Positions 23,995 to 34,654 of a stretch of 64,000 nt of DNA are shown piece by piece. This DNA is from Orobanche coerulescens (taxonomy: Eukaryota > Streptophyta > Magnoliopsida > Lamiales > Orobanchaceae), in contig CM065819.1 in NCBI GenBank assembly GCA_033398695.1, positions 1,475,501 to 1,539,500 of the forward strand, read 5' to 3'. The stretch's first letter is position 1, and each line of letters opens with the position of its first letter. The position numbers and the translations under genes were made by a program. Under the pieces are notes generated by a model, which saw only the letters and a program-made list of their open reading frames with translations, searched no databases and was not told where the DNA came from.

Positions 23995-24357
23995 GTGGAT
24001 GTCTCTATTGCATTCAGGTTTTGGAGCAGAGCACAGGGTCGGCATGAAGGATGATGAAAGATGAACGATACTAATCACACGAGGGCCCGTTGATGTCGTA
24101 TTGGTTTAGTTGTATTTTATTTCCGCTGCAGTATTTTTTTCCCCGTTGTACGGGAGCATTTTGTATTCGACCCCTGTGTGGGCATGTAATGTGTTAGAGT
24201 TGTATGTTTTTATTGAAAGGCCAAATCGGTCTACTGAGTCTTTTTAGCCTTAAAGGCATTATCGAGTTGTTCGTTTGTTGTTACCAGCCTGGTAGATCCT
24301 TCAGGAAAGGTTCTACGGCGTGTAATATCCCTAAGCGGATTGGGGGTGTTACATAAA

Positions 24358-24374
24358 TGGTATCAGAGATTAGG
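24358..24374 (+). other. primer-binding site of G3
   Basis: TGGTATCAGAGATTAGG lies four bases after the LTR. Its first twelve bases fit the Met-tRNA-type primer site with one change. Confidence 0.8.
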
Positions 24375-25858
24375 TTGTGGAAACCTAGGTTGTCGGGTCA
24401 AGTCGTGTTGTTTGAGTCTTGTTTCGTCGGATTTTATTTGACTGAGTCGTGTCGCGACGCGTCGTCTGAGTTTGTTAGTCGTGATTAGTATCGTGGGCGA
24501 TCATCATCTTCGTGCGACCTGTGGATGTAAGTCTCCCTTCTTTGTGTTGTGCCTCGTGTGACACGAGCTATTTTTATGATTATTTGTTAAGTGACGGAAT
24601 CTCTTATGGATTTTGATTTCGTGATATGTGGTTATTTGACTCTAATATTTCGTTCATATGAGGAGTAGTGTTGCTGGATTGTGCATGTTGAACTGTATTT
24701 CTTTTATCCGCTGCGTGAGTTTTTTGTAATGACTTTCGGTATTTTACCGACTGAGTTTTATTTCGAAAACCGATTCCCTTAACCGAGTTTTTGGCATTAT
24801 GGCCTTGATCGTTTTGGCGAAATTCTTATGACGGTATTTAGTATTTTGTAAATGGCTTTTGTGAGTTTTTGAAATATTACCGTCATCAGCCTTTTTGGCG
24901 TTTTTGTAAATGGTTTTTAGCTCAGGGTTCGTAGCGGACCCACGCCGCTTATGTTCCGTAATTACGAAATTTTTGGGCATTCTAGCCCAATGAATTATCT
25001 TTGAAAACCTTGAGTATCTTAGAAAATAAATTTCGAGACGTACTTTTAAAATGAATTATTTTCTCGTGGTACGTCCAAGGTGCCACAATATGTTTCAAAA
25101 ATTTTCTACCTCAAGGACCCAAAATGTTTTGAGATATTTTCAATGTTTTATAAACACTTTTACTTAGACCCGAGGGTCGAATATTTTTGAAAGTTTTTCA
25201 CTAAAAGAAAGGTGTCCTCATTTTTGTTCAAACGCAAGATGATTTTCAAAGTCTCGATAATGGTGTTTGTACTACTTTTTGTAAAATGATACTCAAGATC
25301 AACTGGTATTTCCAAACTGTTTTCAAAAGGTGGTTTTCGTTTTTAAAACCCATCATTTTCGTCAGAAAAAGTGTGTATGATGTTGGTATTGTTGTTAGGG
25401 TGTTAGCCCTCCGAATTGTGATTGAATTGATGGTGTGAACGTTGAGTCGTTCGCCACGCATATGTTTTGTTAGCCCTTTGTGGGAGGTGTGATGACGATC
25501 TTTAACGTTGTCATTTCGTGGTGGCTTGCGTGTTATCGCTCCTTTGGGAGCTGTTAAAGCTTGGGTTTGTACGTTTGTGTACATGTGTGATTGTTTCATG
25601 ATGTTTGTAATTATGTGCTGGTTATTGTTCGGGCCGTTGAGGTCGCCGAACGATACCGTCGTTGCTGTAGTGTTTGTGTGTATTACTTTACGATGGTAAT
25701 CGTTGTATATGATATGTGTTATGATTCGTTGTTGTGCTGAGTTGGCATCTCCTCTATGTTGTTTGCGACGTTATGCCCCATTGTATCTAGCATTTGTATT
25801 TTCGGTATGCCGAGCCGAGGTGTTTCAACCGTGATATGCCGGAGCTTGCACGTGTAAA
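24375..25858 (+). other. interior of G3 without a gene
   Basis: This is where gag should start, but no capsid motif or long frame is visible. The phrase TGTCGGGTCAAGTCGTG and the AT-rich stretches match the style of the G5 leader (54214-55461). Confidence 0.55.
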
Positions 25859-26047
25859 TTGTCCTTCTCGTCGGTAACACATTTCAAGTGTGGACTCGAG
25901 GGACACCGAATTCAATTTTGCGAATTGGCTACCGAGACATTCGGAGTTCGCACTTCAGCGCAGTTATCAGAATCGGCTTTGAGGGGCCTTTCAAGGATGT
26001 TTCTGTCGGTTGCTTGTTGTGTCGTCACCTTGATTTCGTTGTTGTGA
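25859..26047 (+). pseudogene. gag: gag remnant of G3: second zinc knuckle only
   Basis: The frame encodes HFKCGLEGHRIQFC followed by ELATE. It matches the second zinc knuckle and following residues of the G1 gag, with His where the first Cys belongs. The first knuckle and the capsid are gone. It cannot make Gag. Confidence 0.75.
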
Positions 26048-26096
26048 GTTTTGGGGACGACACTTCTTTTATAAGAGGTCGAATATAATACCCGTA
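26046..26096 (+). other. decayed second PPT and LTR edge of G3
   Basis: GAGTTTTGGGGACGACACTT, CTTTTATAAGAGGTCGAA and then TATAATACCCGTA mirror the true junction at 26867-26916. LTR-like bases continue for roughly a dozen positions. Confidence 0.65.
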
Positions 26097-26866
26097 TTAT
26101 TTTTGGCTTCTGCATTTTCTCTTTCTCAAGTCTACCGACTCGCTCGTGTTCGTTGATATTTTCTGAGCTTGTCCTGCCCCTTGCTTTTGTTGATCGAACA
26201 TGTGTGGTATTGTTTTGGAATAACTCGTTTGTTGTTGTGATTTTTCAATTGCTATTCCCTTTCCTGTGGATCTTATCTGAATGCACATCTTGTTGTTTTC
26301 ACCGGATCATGTTTTGTCTCGAGTCGAGATGTGAACCTCAGAGTTGTCGGTTGAACCTTATTGTTTTTCGTGATCCGAACATGATTATACGATTTTTGTT
26401 GTCTCGATCGTTGTGGTTCGATCGTTTGATTGTTCGGTTTTTGTTGATCTCGTCTCATGATTGTTGAACATTCAGACTCCTTCGTAATTCCCTTAAGTTC
26501 GGGAAATTAGTCTCGTTTTCGATCTTCCAACCCTTGAGCGGTGGAATTCTGTATTTGTTCAACGATTGGCTCGCATTTTGATTAATGTACCGTTGGGTTG
26601 GTCAATCATATTGATTTTCATTCGTTATGTTTTGTGATTGTTCGGATAATTGACTTGACTATATTATCCGTTTGATGACGCTTGTCACTTGTTGGTTTTA
26701 TTATGTTTCTACCGGTGGCATTGTGTTGGTCGTCGTGGAGCGTGTTTTCACGCCGTATATTCCTTTGTGTTGCTTGTAACGTTTCGCCGATGGGCGTAAG
26801 TTACGCGCTTCTTGTGTATCTCGTTGAGTTTTTCCTAGCAGGATATTTCTTCTCCCTACTTGTTTT
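26097..26866 (+). other. conserved noncoding 3' interior of G3
   Basis: No gene is seen. The stretch is related to 600-1240 of G1. Confidence 0.6.
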
Positions 26867-26903
26867 AAGTTTCGGGACGAAACTTCTTTTAAGGAGGGTA
26901 GAA
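26867..26903 (+). other. pre-PPT hairpin and polypurine tract of G3
   Basis: AAGTTTCGGGACGAAACTT is a perfect eight-base stem with a three-base loop. It is followed by CTTTTAAGGAGGGTAGAA directly before the LTR. Confidence 0.8.
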
Positions 26904-27003
26904 TGTAATACCCGTAATTTCGATTTCCGGTAATTTCTTTTTTTCGGCGGAAGTCCGTTTTGACAACTCGCTCATGACCATTTCGTCATTTCGAGAATGA
27001 TTA
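26904..27003 (+). repeat. 3' LTR of G3, left piece
   Basis: The first 100 bases of the 3' LTR match 21614 onward and end in GATTA, where T1 is inserted. Confidence 0.92.
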
Positions 27004-28102
27004 TGTTGTTGCCCGAAGTATTTATCCGAAGATGAAATACTGCTGGAATGGACGGACAACAAACAAGGTTGCGGGAGCACTTTCGAGGGGGTGTGAATAA
27101 CACAAGATTTGCCGAGTTTGTTAGGCCCAGGATTGAATGCTCTCGCGAGATGTTATTAATACAAATATTCGTGGATACAAGTATTAATGCGAGAATCTAA
27201 GTACAATGAGTGTAAAGAGATCCTATTATCCAGCTCTTGAGCGAAGCTTTGGTGTTCTTGCTCTCGGCCGATCGTCTTCTGTGTGAGAGAGGCTGAGAGA
27301 GAAGAAGGAACCGAGAGATAGCTGTTGCCAAGAGTAGGAGAAAGCCAAGTTGTGTGTATTGCTTCTGTATTGTGCGTGAATAGCGAGAATGCTAGAGAGT
27401 AAAAATTCGGTCCCTGGACAAGTGCAGGCAACCTTCTATTTATAGGAGAAGACATGCCTTGTTTCCTGGCGGGCGATCGCCTTTCGGCCAATATAATAAT
27501 GGGGCGATCGTCTTTAAGTCACATGGGCTGTCTGCCTAAAGTCCAAGGCAGCTGTTGGCAGCCAGCTGTGCGGTCCAATGAGGAGCCAGCACGCGTCCGG
27601 AGTTGCTGTCACAGGCGGTCCTACTGACACCTTTCAGCGGGCATGTCGGCTGGTGGAAAGATGCTGACAGGCTGTGGTCAATGATCCGTGAAATGCGGAT
27701 CTTGTCTCGGCTCTGCACATGGGTTCTGTCCTGAGCTTCGGCCATTGCCGACTGGATGACCATCGACATCGAGCGGCATGAGACGGTCGTCATTGGTCGG
27801 TCACCAGGGGTCGGCATCGCTCGGTTGCCAAGAGTCGATCGGCAAGTACGAGAGATGATCGTCTGCTAGTCGGCCACCAGGAGTCGACCGCCAAGCACCG
27901 AGAGACGATCGTCTTAGATGTCGATCGCTCGGCACCCGTACTTGTCCTGGGACCTTCGGTCAGTCGATCTATCTCGGCTGCTCGGCTATGGCTAGGTCGC
28001 TTGATCTCTGGTCAGCAGTTCGGCCTCGGCTGCTCGGCTATGGCTAGGTCGCCCGATCTCTGAGGCGATCGCCGGTCGGAGAGTATAATTCTCGACACAA
28101 CA
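27004..28102 (-). repeat. 3' LTR of T1
   Basis: The LTR is bounded by the polypurine tract on its right (GGGGGGCAAT on the minus strand, 28103-28112). A minus-strand TATA box (TATAAATAG) lies at 27436-27444. The U3 is dense in the palindrome CGATCG, mostly within GCGATCG. Confidence 0.9.
27436..27444 (-). promoter_or_regulatory. TATA box of the T1 LTR
   Basis: TATAAATAG lies on the minus strand after the CGATCG-rich U3. The other LTR has CATAAATAG at the same place (about 30766), a change that may weaken it. Confidence 0.7.
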
Positions 28103-28975
28103 ATTGCCCCCCAGCTTGCTCCGATGTTGAAGACATGGGGCGAGGTGGTTCTTGCTGGCGATCGTGTAGGATGAGGACGGGCGATCCGCGGAGCTGACTC
28201 TGGATTCGGACTTGGGCGATTCTGTCGATTGGCTAGCTATCTTTCGGTCTTATACCTGCAAAAACAACATTAGCCGATCCCTCGTAGAAACTTGATTGTT
28301 TCGTCGCTGAGGAACCGTGCACAATCGCGGAGTTCGATGGACCGACTCCATGACCGTGTCTTGTGCGCGAACGACATTGACTGTCTCGTGACTCATTTTA
28401 TTGTGAGGGTCCTCTATAGGCTGCGCTTCGCCTCGTATTTAAACGAAGGGCGGGCGGTCTTGGTCTAGAGGAGTCCTTGCGCGGGGCGTCGTCGGATTAT
28501 TCAACTCCACTTCCGCGGTTTGTTAGCTCTGCTTCCACCTCGGCCCGCATTGAGACGGGGGTAGTGACGCGTCGCATTGTCCGGGTTCACCATGTTAGAT
28601 GATGAACCTTTGAGGGCGGGCGATCATGTCCACTGATTAGTTTTGGAGGGCCCTCAGACTACGCCAGCCTCGTATTTAAACGAAGGGCGGGCGATCTTGG
28701 CCCAAAGGGACCTTGCATGGCCGAAGCAACCGGTTCCATCGACTACCAGGACCATGGTTGTATGTTGTGCGGTGGAGGCGATCTTGTGCCTTAGTCCATC
28801 ATGTTAGATGGTGAACTGTAGATGGCGAACGAGTTCTCCGGTTTTGGTGATGTTGCTTGATAATGGCGATCGGGCTGGAAGACTGGTGATCGTCGCTCGG
28901 CTGCCGATCGCGTTATTCATAGGTTGATATCGGCGATCGGGCTAAAGATCGTCGTTCGGTCGCCGATCGCGCTGC
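28103..28975 (-). other. 3' interior of T1, no gene
   Basis: This GC-rich sequence follows gag where pol would be expected. A phrase around CCTCGTATTTAAACGAAGGG occurs twice (about 28430 and 28669), and CGATCG is frequent. Confidence 0.6.
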
Positions 28976-30205
28976 TCACAGGCTAAGAAGAAACCTTTGC
29001 CTGGCCAGAAAGTCTGCGGCCTTAGCTCGGAAGATCGCGTAGGTCGGGGGTGGGTCTTTCGTAAGATGCCTGAACATAGGCGAAAGACCATGGAATCCTC
29101 CTAAGACCGTGTAGAGGGCGATCTCATCGCTTATGGGTTCACCGTTGAGGATGATCTCGTCTACCCGGTCGATGCAGTCCGAGTCGGACTTTTCTTCCCC
29201 TTGCTTGATTCGCATCATGCGATGGGGACCTTCTGGCCGAGCGACCCTGGTGGCGAAGTACGCTGTGAAGTCGGTCGCTAGTTGATTAAAGGAGCTGATG
29301 GACCGAGGCGGCAGCGAGGTGTACCACCTGTGGGCAAGGTCGTCCAGCATCAGAGGGAACATTCGGCACCTGGTCGCGTCTGATGCCCCACACCCGGACA
29401 TGTAGATGTTGAACTTGCTCAGGTGTGTTTCGGGGTCTGATCTCCCCTCGTACAAAGGTGTTTGCAGGGGAGCGATCTTGTGCTGCACGGGGGCGAGCTC
29501 GATGTGGACCGCGAGTGGCTCGCTCGGCTCGACGATCTTGTTCTTGGCACCTGCCCCGGACTCCATGAGCGCCTTCATGTCGTCAAGCTGGCATTGCATC
29601 GCGTCCATCGCTGTAGCGTGGTCGCTCATGGATCGGCTCTTGGAGCGGGAGCCGAGGCGATCGTGCACCGATCTCCTGACTCTGTTGCTGCCGACCTCGG
29701 ATATTTAGCAAGGGGGAGCCAGACGGCTGGGCTGCCTTCTAGGAGTCGGATAGGCCGAGCTCCTGGTGACGGACTCGAGTTCCGTCGTCTCGTGGCTGGG
29801 GCCGGATTGCCCCGGTCGCCAAGATGGGTCGCTGCCGAGGCGATCGAAAACAGAGGTGCCCCAGCTGGCGAGCGCCTCTCCCTGTGAACGGGAGCCTCCT
29901 GGCGATCGCTCGGTCAGCAACGCCTTGAACTTTCGCTTGGTCCTCTGGAGGATGGCTGAGGGGGTGATAGCGAGAGGCGCGTCGAGAGCACTCTGTCGCT
30001 CCTGTAGGACAGCCATGGCCTCCTCGATTTGTTCCGCGGTTCGGAACTGATCGAGTGAGAGACTTGGGCCGGACCTCAGGGGCGGGATCGAGCGTCTCAG
30101 ACCGCGGCTGCTACCCTCCGCCATCGGCTGTGGCTCGGACTGCGACGGAACGAGGCGTCTGGTGGGCTGGCCGGCGACTTTCTTCGACGCGGAGGCAGAA
30201 GACAT
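28976..30205 (-). pseudogene. gag: gag of T1 with one in-frame stop
   Basis: One frame runs from ATG 30205 to the stop at 28976, broken only by TAA at 29705-29707. The first part (166 codons) is basic and Ser/Pro/Arg-rich with a Gln-rich helix. The second holds the Retrotrans_gag capsid domain typical of Tat elements (PLYEGRSDPETHLSKFN, ASDATRCRMFPLML, IKQGEEKSD). No zinc knuckle follows before the end. Apart from the single stop the frame is clean, which suggests recent loss. Confidence 0.88.
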
Positions 30206-30312
30206 GATTCTGAAAGCTTTCTCCGAAGAACAGTGAGTGTTTCTTTAGGTATATGCCTCGGAGAATAGTGAGTGTTCTTCGAGACGATAGAAATAAAAAT
30301 TGAGGGTTAGAC

Positions 30313-30331
30313 CCCCTTCTTCTAGCGCCAA
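30313..30331 (-). other. primer-binding site of T1
   Basis: The minus strand reads TTGGCGCTAGAAGAAGGGG, one base after the 5' LTR. This is the sort of site seen in Tat-type elements. I do not assign the tRNA. Confidence 0.65.
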
Positions 30332-30332
30332 T

Positions 30333-31425
30333 TGTTGTTGCCCGAAATATTTATCCGAAGATGAAATACTGCTGGAATGGACGGACAACAAACAAGGTTG
30401 CGGGAGCACTTCCGAGGGGGTGTGAATAACACAAGATTTGCCGAGTTTGTTAGGCCCAGGATTGAATGCTCTCGCGAGATGTTATTAATACAAATATTCG
30501 TGGATACAAGTATTAATGCGAGAATCTAAGTACAATGAGTGTAAAGAGATCCTATTATCCAGCTCTTGAGCGAAGCTTTGGTGTTCTTGCTCTCGGCCAA
30601 TCGTCTTCTGTGTGAGAGAGGCTGAGAGAGAAGAAGGAGCCGAGAGATAGCTGTTGCCAAGAGTAGGAGAAAGCCAAGTTGTCTGTATTGCTTCTGTATT
30701 GTGCGTGAATAGCGAGAATTCCAGAGAGTAAAAATTCGGTCCCTGGACAAGTGCAGGCAACCTTCTATTTATGGGAGGAGAGATGCCTTGTTTCCTGGCG
30801 GGCGATCGCCTTTCGGCCAATATAATAATGGGGCGATCGTCTTTAAGTCACATGGGTTGTCTGCCTAAAGTCAAGCATTCTTGGCGGCCAGTGTGCGGTC
30901 AATGAGGAGCCGATGCGTCGGAGTTCTTTATCCACAGGCGGTCCTACTGACACCTTTCGGCGGGCCTGTCGGCTGGTGGAAAGATGCTGACAGGCTGTGG
31001 TCAACGATCCGTGAAATGCGGATCTTGTCTCGGCTCTGCACGTGTGTTCTGTCCTGAGCTTCGGCCATTGCCGACTGGATGACCATCGGCTTCGAGCGGC
31101 ATGAGGCGATCGTCATTGGTCGGTCACTCGGGGTCGACATCGGTCGGTCGCCAAGAGTCGATCGGCAAGTACGAGATATGATCGTCTGCTAGTCGGCCAC
31201 CAGGAGTCGATCGCCAAGCACCGAGAAACGATCGTCTTAGATGTCGATCGCTCGGTACCCGAACTTGTCCTGGGACCTTCGGTCGGCCGATCTATCTCGG
31301 TTGCTCGGCTATGGCTAGGTCGCCTGATCTCTGGTCGGCAGTTCGGCCTCGGCTGCTCGGCTATGGCTAGGTCGCCCGATCTCTGAGGCGATCACCGGTC
31401 GGAGAGTATAATTCTCGACACAACA
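30333..31425 (-). repeat. 5' LTR of T1
   Basis: It closely matches 27004-28102 with scattered differences and a short changed patch near 30870-30930. Confidence 0.9.
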
Positions 31426-34051
31426 GATAAATTCTACACTTTTTGTCATCCGAGTTCGTTTCGGTGCCGTTTTGTTGAGTTCCGTGCTTTTTAGCGACAT
31501 TTCCGCACTTGAGTTCGATTCTTGCGAATCTCGTCCAAAACTGCTGTTTCGAGTTTCCCGTAAGTCCGTTTAACTTTGTTAGACGTGTTGTGAACTTCGG
31601 TTTGGTTATTCGATCATGTATCGTGATTTTCGGGCATTTTGGGCCATTTTCGTAATTTCCCAAAGTTTGGGGTAATTACTTTTCGTTGTCGAATTTCGAG
31701 CCTTCGGGTGGTCGGAATCGTGTATTCTCTTAGTGCTCAAATTCGTCTTTGCGAGTACTTCGTAACCGTATCTTCGATTCTTATTTAGGTTCGGGTTTCG
31801 GGGTCGTTCGGGCCGTCGGAGTTGGCCCCGGCCGAGTCATGGCCGGGCAGTCTGGACCCAGGCCGGCAGTGGCCGAGTTACGGCCGTTAGTGCTCGGCAG
31901 TTACGTACGTAAGGCCGGTTACGTACGTAAGGCCCTGACCGGTAACGTACGTAACGTTTCCGGAATTTCTAGGCAGCGAGTTCGGCCATGGCCGGTTACG
32001 TACGTAAGGTGGCCGGCAGTCACCCTATTTAAGGCCAACAGACGTTTTCTTCAGTCTTTTCTCACTCGTTTTTCTTCTCTTCTGCGGCTGGGGGTGTGTT
32101 GATCATGGAGAGATGTTGTTGGACAACATATCCACGAAGTTCTTGAGTTTCTAACATCAAACAATCATCCCATAACCTCCTCCGATCTATCGAATCAGGT
32201 CAGATTTCCTAGAAATCTAATTTTGGGGATTTTGGGTATTTTGTTCGATTTCGTCCGTTTAATCCGATTTAACTTAGGATTATGATGGATTGATGATTAT
32301 TTAGATGTATTATATCATTTCCCTTGTTATTCCATGGTTGGATCGTATCGATTCGTTGTTTTGGTCGAGTTCTTGATCGACGCCTTGAAGGTGTCCGGTA
32401 GAATGTCTTAGAGGGGTTTTCGGACATTCTACGATTATTCTTCCTCGTGTGATCGTTGATGTATTGATTATATGATGTTAGGGTCGAGTTTCTTGCGAAG
32501 AAACCATGTCGAACCCTTCCATTCGTTGTCGTCTTCCTTTTCGATAGCATCGGGCGTTTCGAAGCTTTCCGGTTGAGCTGTGTTCGTCGGGATACTTGCG
32601 TGCCGATTTTGAGGCAAGTACCTTGTCCATATAATTCTTGTTTTATGGATATGATAATTAGTGATCATCTCCTTGTGTTTATTTGATCGTTTGAATTGAA
32701 CTTTCAAAAGATTCGGTTTAGCCTTGTTAAAGGCTTGCTTGCAAAACGCGTGTGTTTTGTGAATGGTGTGGTTTGAGAATGACTATGTGAACTCTATGGA
32801 TATGTTTGGTGTTGATGTTGCACTTGATATTGCGTGTAGACGTATATTATTTTATTTCGATGCGTTGTGGTTTGATGTGGTGTTTTGCTAAGTGTTTGAT
32901 GCCTCTGGGTGAATTGTTTGAATATATGTGTTGTATTGTATTGTGTGTGAATGTATGGATGTGGGCGGGGCCTACGGTGGCACATGGCATGCGATCATGT
33001 GGCCAGGATGCAACAAGCGATTGGTCCAACCGTGAGAGCCTAATAAAAACTATGGTGGCACATGGCATGCGATCATGTGGCCAGGATGCAACAAGTGATT
33101 GATCCAACCGTGAGTGCCAAAGATAATCTACGGTGGCACATGGCATGCGATCATGTGTCCAGGACGCAACAAGCGATTGATCCAACCGTGAGATGTGTGT
33201 GATTTATTTCGCTAGCTAGCTCGGGAGGGTCCTTCGAGGCCTCGGGTGGGATGTCTGTGGTGGCGTCCCGGTCCTAGGCGATGCGTGTGCGTGATTATGT
33301 TTCGTTGATTTTATGTCCGTTGAGGACACTTGATGTTGGGCTCTGACCCTATAAATTGTTGGTGGTTTCTTATTTGCGAAAACAAAACCTTTGGGCTGTG
33401 ACCCTGTTGATTTTGGAAAGACAAGGATTTGATAATCCTAAATTGTTTTCTATTAAAACTCCCGAGGGTATTTTAAACCATTTTGCAAACCGTTCTCGTT
33501 AATTGTGATCTTTCGGATTTGGAAAGTTTTACACAAACTCTTGCCTTGGGAAGTATTCGTTTCATTGTATTTGAATCTTTGAGGATTCCTGGTTATTGTT
33601 ATTCTTCGAACTTGAATTATATGGCTCGTATTTGCACTTTGTTCTTGCACTAGCAAAACAATGGAGTTTTGCTAACCCCCGAGTATTCGGGGGGTGGATG
33701 TCTGTATTGCATTCAGGTTTTGGAGCAGAGCACAGGGTCGGCATTAAAGATGATGAAAGATGAACGATACTAATCACACGAGGACCCGTTGATGTCGTAT
33801 TGGTTTAGTTGTATTTTATTTCCGCTGCAGTATTTTTTCCCCGTTGTACGGGAGCATTTTGTATTCGACCCCTGCGTGGGCATGTAATGTGTTAGAGTTG
33901 TATGTTTCTATTGAAAGGCCAAATCGGTCTACTGAGTCTTTTTAGCCTTAAAGGCATTGTCGAGTTGTTCGTTTGTTGTTACCAGCCTGGTAGATCCTTG
34001 AGGAAAGGTTCTACGGCGTGTAATATCCTTGAGCGGATTGGGGGTGTTACA
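31426..34051 (+). repeat. 3' LTR of G3, right piece
   Basis: It resumes after T1 with the mutated duplication GATAA. It repeats the features of the 5' LTR: TTACGTACGTAA palindromes (about 31902-32008), TATTTAAG at 32026, a hairpin at 32113, 78-bp units at 32972, 33050 and 33128, and a double hairpin near 33652. It ends TGTTACA before GATAC. Confidence 0.92.
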
Positions 34052-34056
34052 GATAC

Positions 34057-34322
34057 CATGTGCTGAGCTGCCTGTTCCACTGTAGTGCGACGGTGACGGA
34101 GCTGTAGCGCAGGTCAAGGAGCCAAGGTTTCACAACAGTACCAAACACATTGAGAGGAAGTATCATCTCGTAAGAGAATTTGTTCACAAGGAATACATTG
34201 TGCTGCATAGAGTAGACTCAACCGACAACGCCGCTGATCCACTGACCAAGCCACTTTCTCAAACTAGCTTAGAGCGTCATCTGGAGAACATGGGTATTAG
34301 ATACCATAGTGTGTGGCATTGA
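34057..34322 (+). pseudogene. pol: copia RNase H C-terminal part of C1
   Basis: The frame resumes after the GATAC duplication with copia-typical TKHIERKYHLVREFV, STDNAADPLTKPL and ERHLENMGIRY, and stops at TGA 34320-34322. It was continuous with 21392-21613 before G3 inserted. Confidence 0.9.
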
Positions 34323-34325
34323 GTG

Positions 34326-34337
34326 CAAGTGGGAGAT
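34326..34337 (+). other. polypurine tract of C1
   Basis: CAAGTGGGAGAT directly precedes the 3' LTR, the usual copia form. Confidence 0.85.
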
Positions 34338-34654
34338 TGTTAGGAGTATGCCCTCGAATGCCATTCAGAGGATGTTGAGTGAGCGCATTATACTTATTAT
34401 TATGTAAATCATTATCATAAGGCAATTGTTTGTTTCTTTGTTTACTGGCAGTTATTGGCATTCCTGACTCGTAAATATATATAGAAACTAGTCTGAGTAT
34501 TTGAGAGCAAAACAATCCACTCCTTATTGGATAATGGGATCGGCAATGGAAAGGTTTATAGCTCAAATACTTAATCGTTCGCAAGTCTATAAAACTTGAC
34601 TGGGCGTTAAGTTTATGTGAAGACTTGTATGACGTGTTCTTTGATGTGGAGAGT
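34338..34654 (+). repeat. 3' LTR of C1, truncated
   Basis: It matches 13730-14140 without the long AT/GA runs and stops at GTGGAGAGT. The 5' LTR continues GCCTGTCG at that point. Array A begins at 34655. Confidence 0.92.

Larger units (their letters stand above)
21614..24353 (+). repeat. 5' LTR of G3 (2740 bp)
   Basis: The bounds are fixed by the target duplication and the primer site. In order it holds TTACGTACGTAA palindromes, a TATA box, an ATGTTGTT...ACAACAT hairpin (22414-22430), three 78-bp repeats and a double hairpin. No gene is seen. Confidence 0.92.
27004..31425 (-). mobile_element. T1: Tat-type gypsy gag-only element
   Basis: LTRs of 1099 and 1093 bp start TGTTGTGTCGAG and end GGGCAACAACA on the minus strand. 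The flanks are GATTA (26999-27003) and GATAA (31426-31430); the intact G3 LTR has GATTA, so one copy mutated. The interior (28103-30332) has a primer site, a gag frame with one stop and no pol. It is the innermost and so latest insertion of its nest. Confidence 0.93.
21614..34051 (+). mobile_element. G3: Ty3/gypsy pol-less element inside C1
   Basis: LTRs start TGTAATACCC and end TGTTACA. The exact 5-base duplication GATAC lies at 21609-21613 and 34052-34056. The interior (24354-26903, 2550 bp) holds a primer site, a tiny gag remnant, a second decayed polypurine junction and the true one. T1 is inserted in its 3' LTR. It interrupts the RNase H frame of C1. Confidence 0.95.

Noticed and set aside
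29406..30050. Plus-strand frames of 94-141 codons over the T1 gag
   Set aside because: They are shadows of the minus-strand gag, which has clear capsid-domain motifs.
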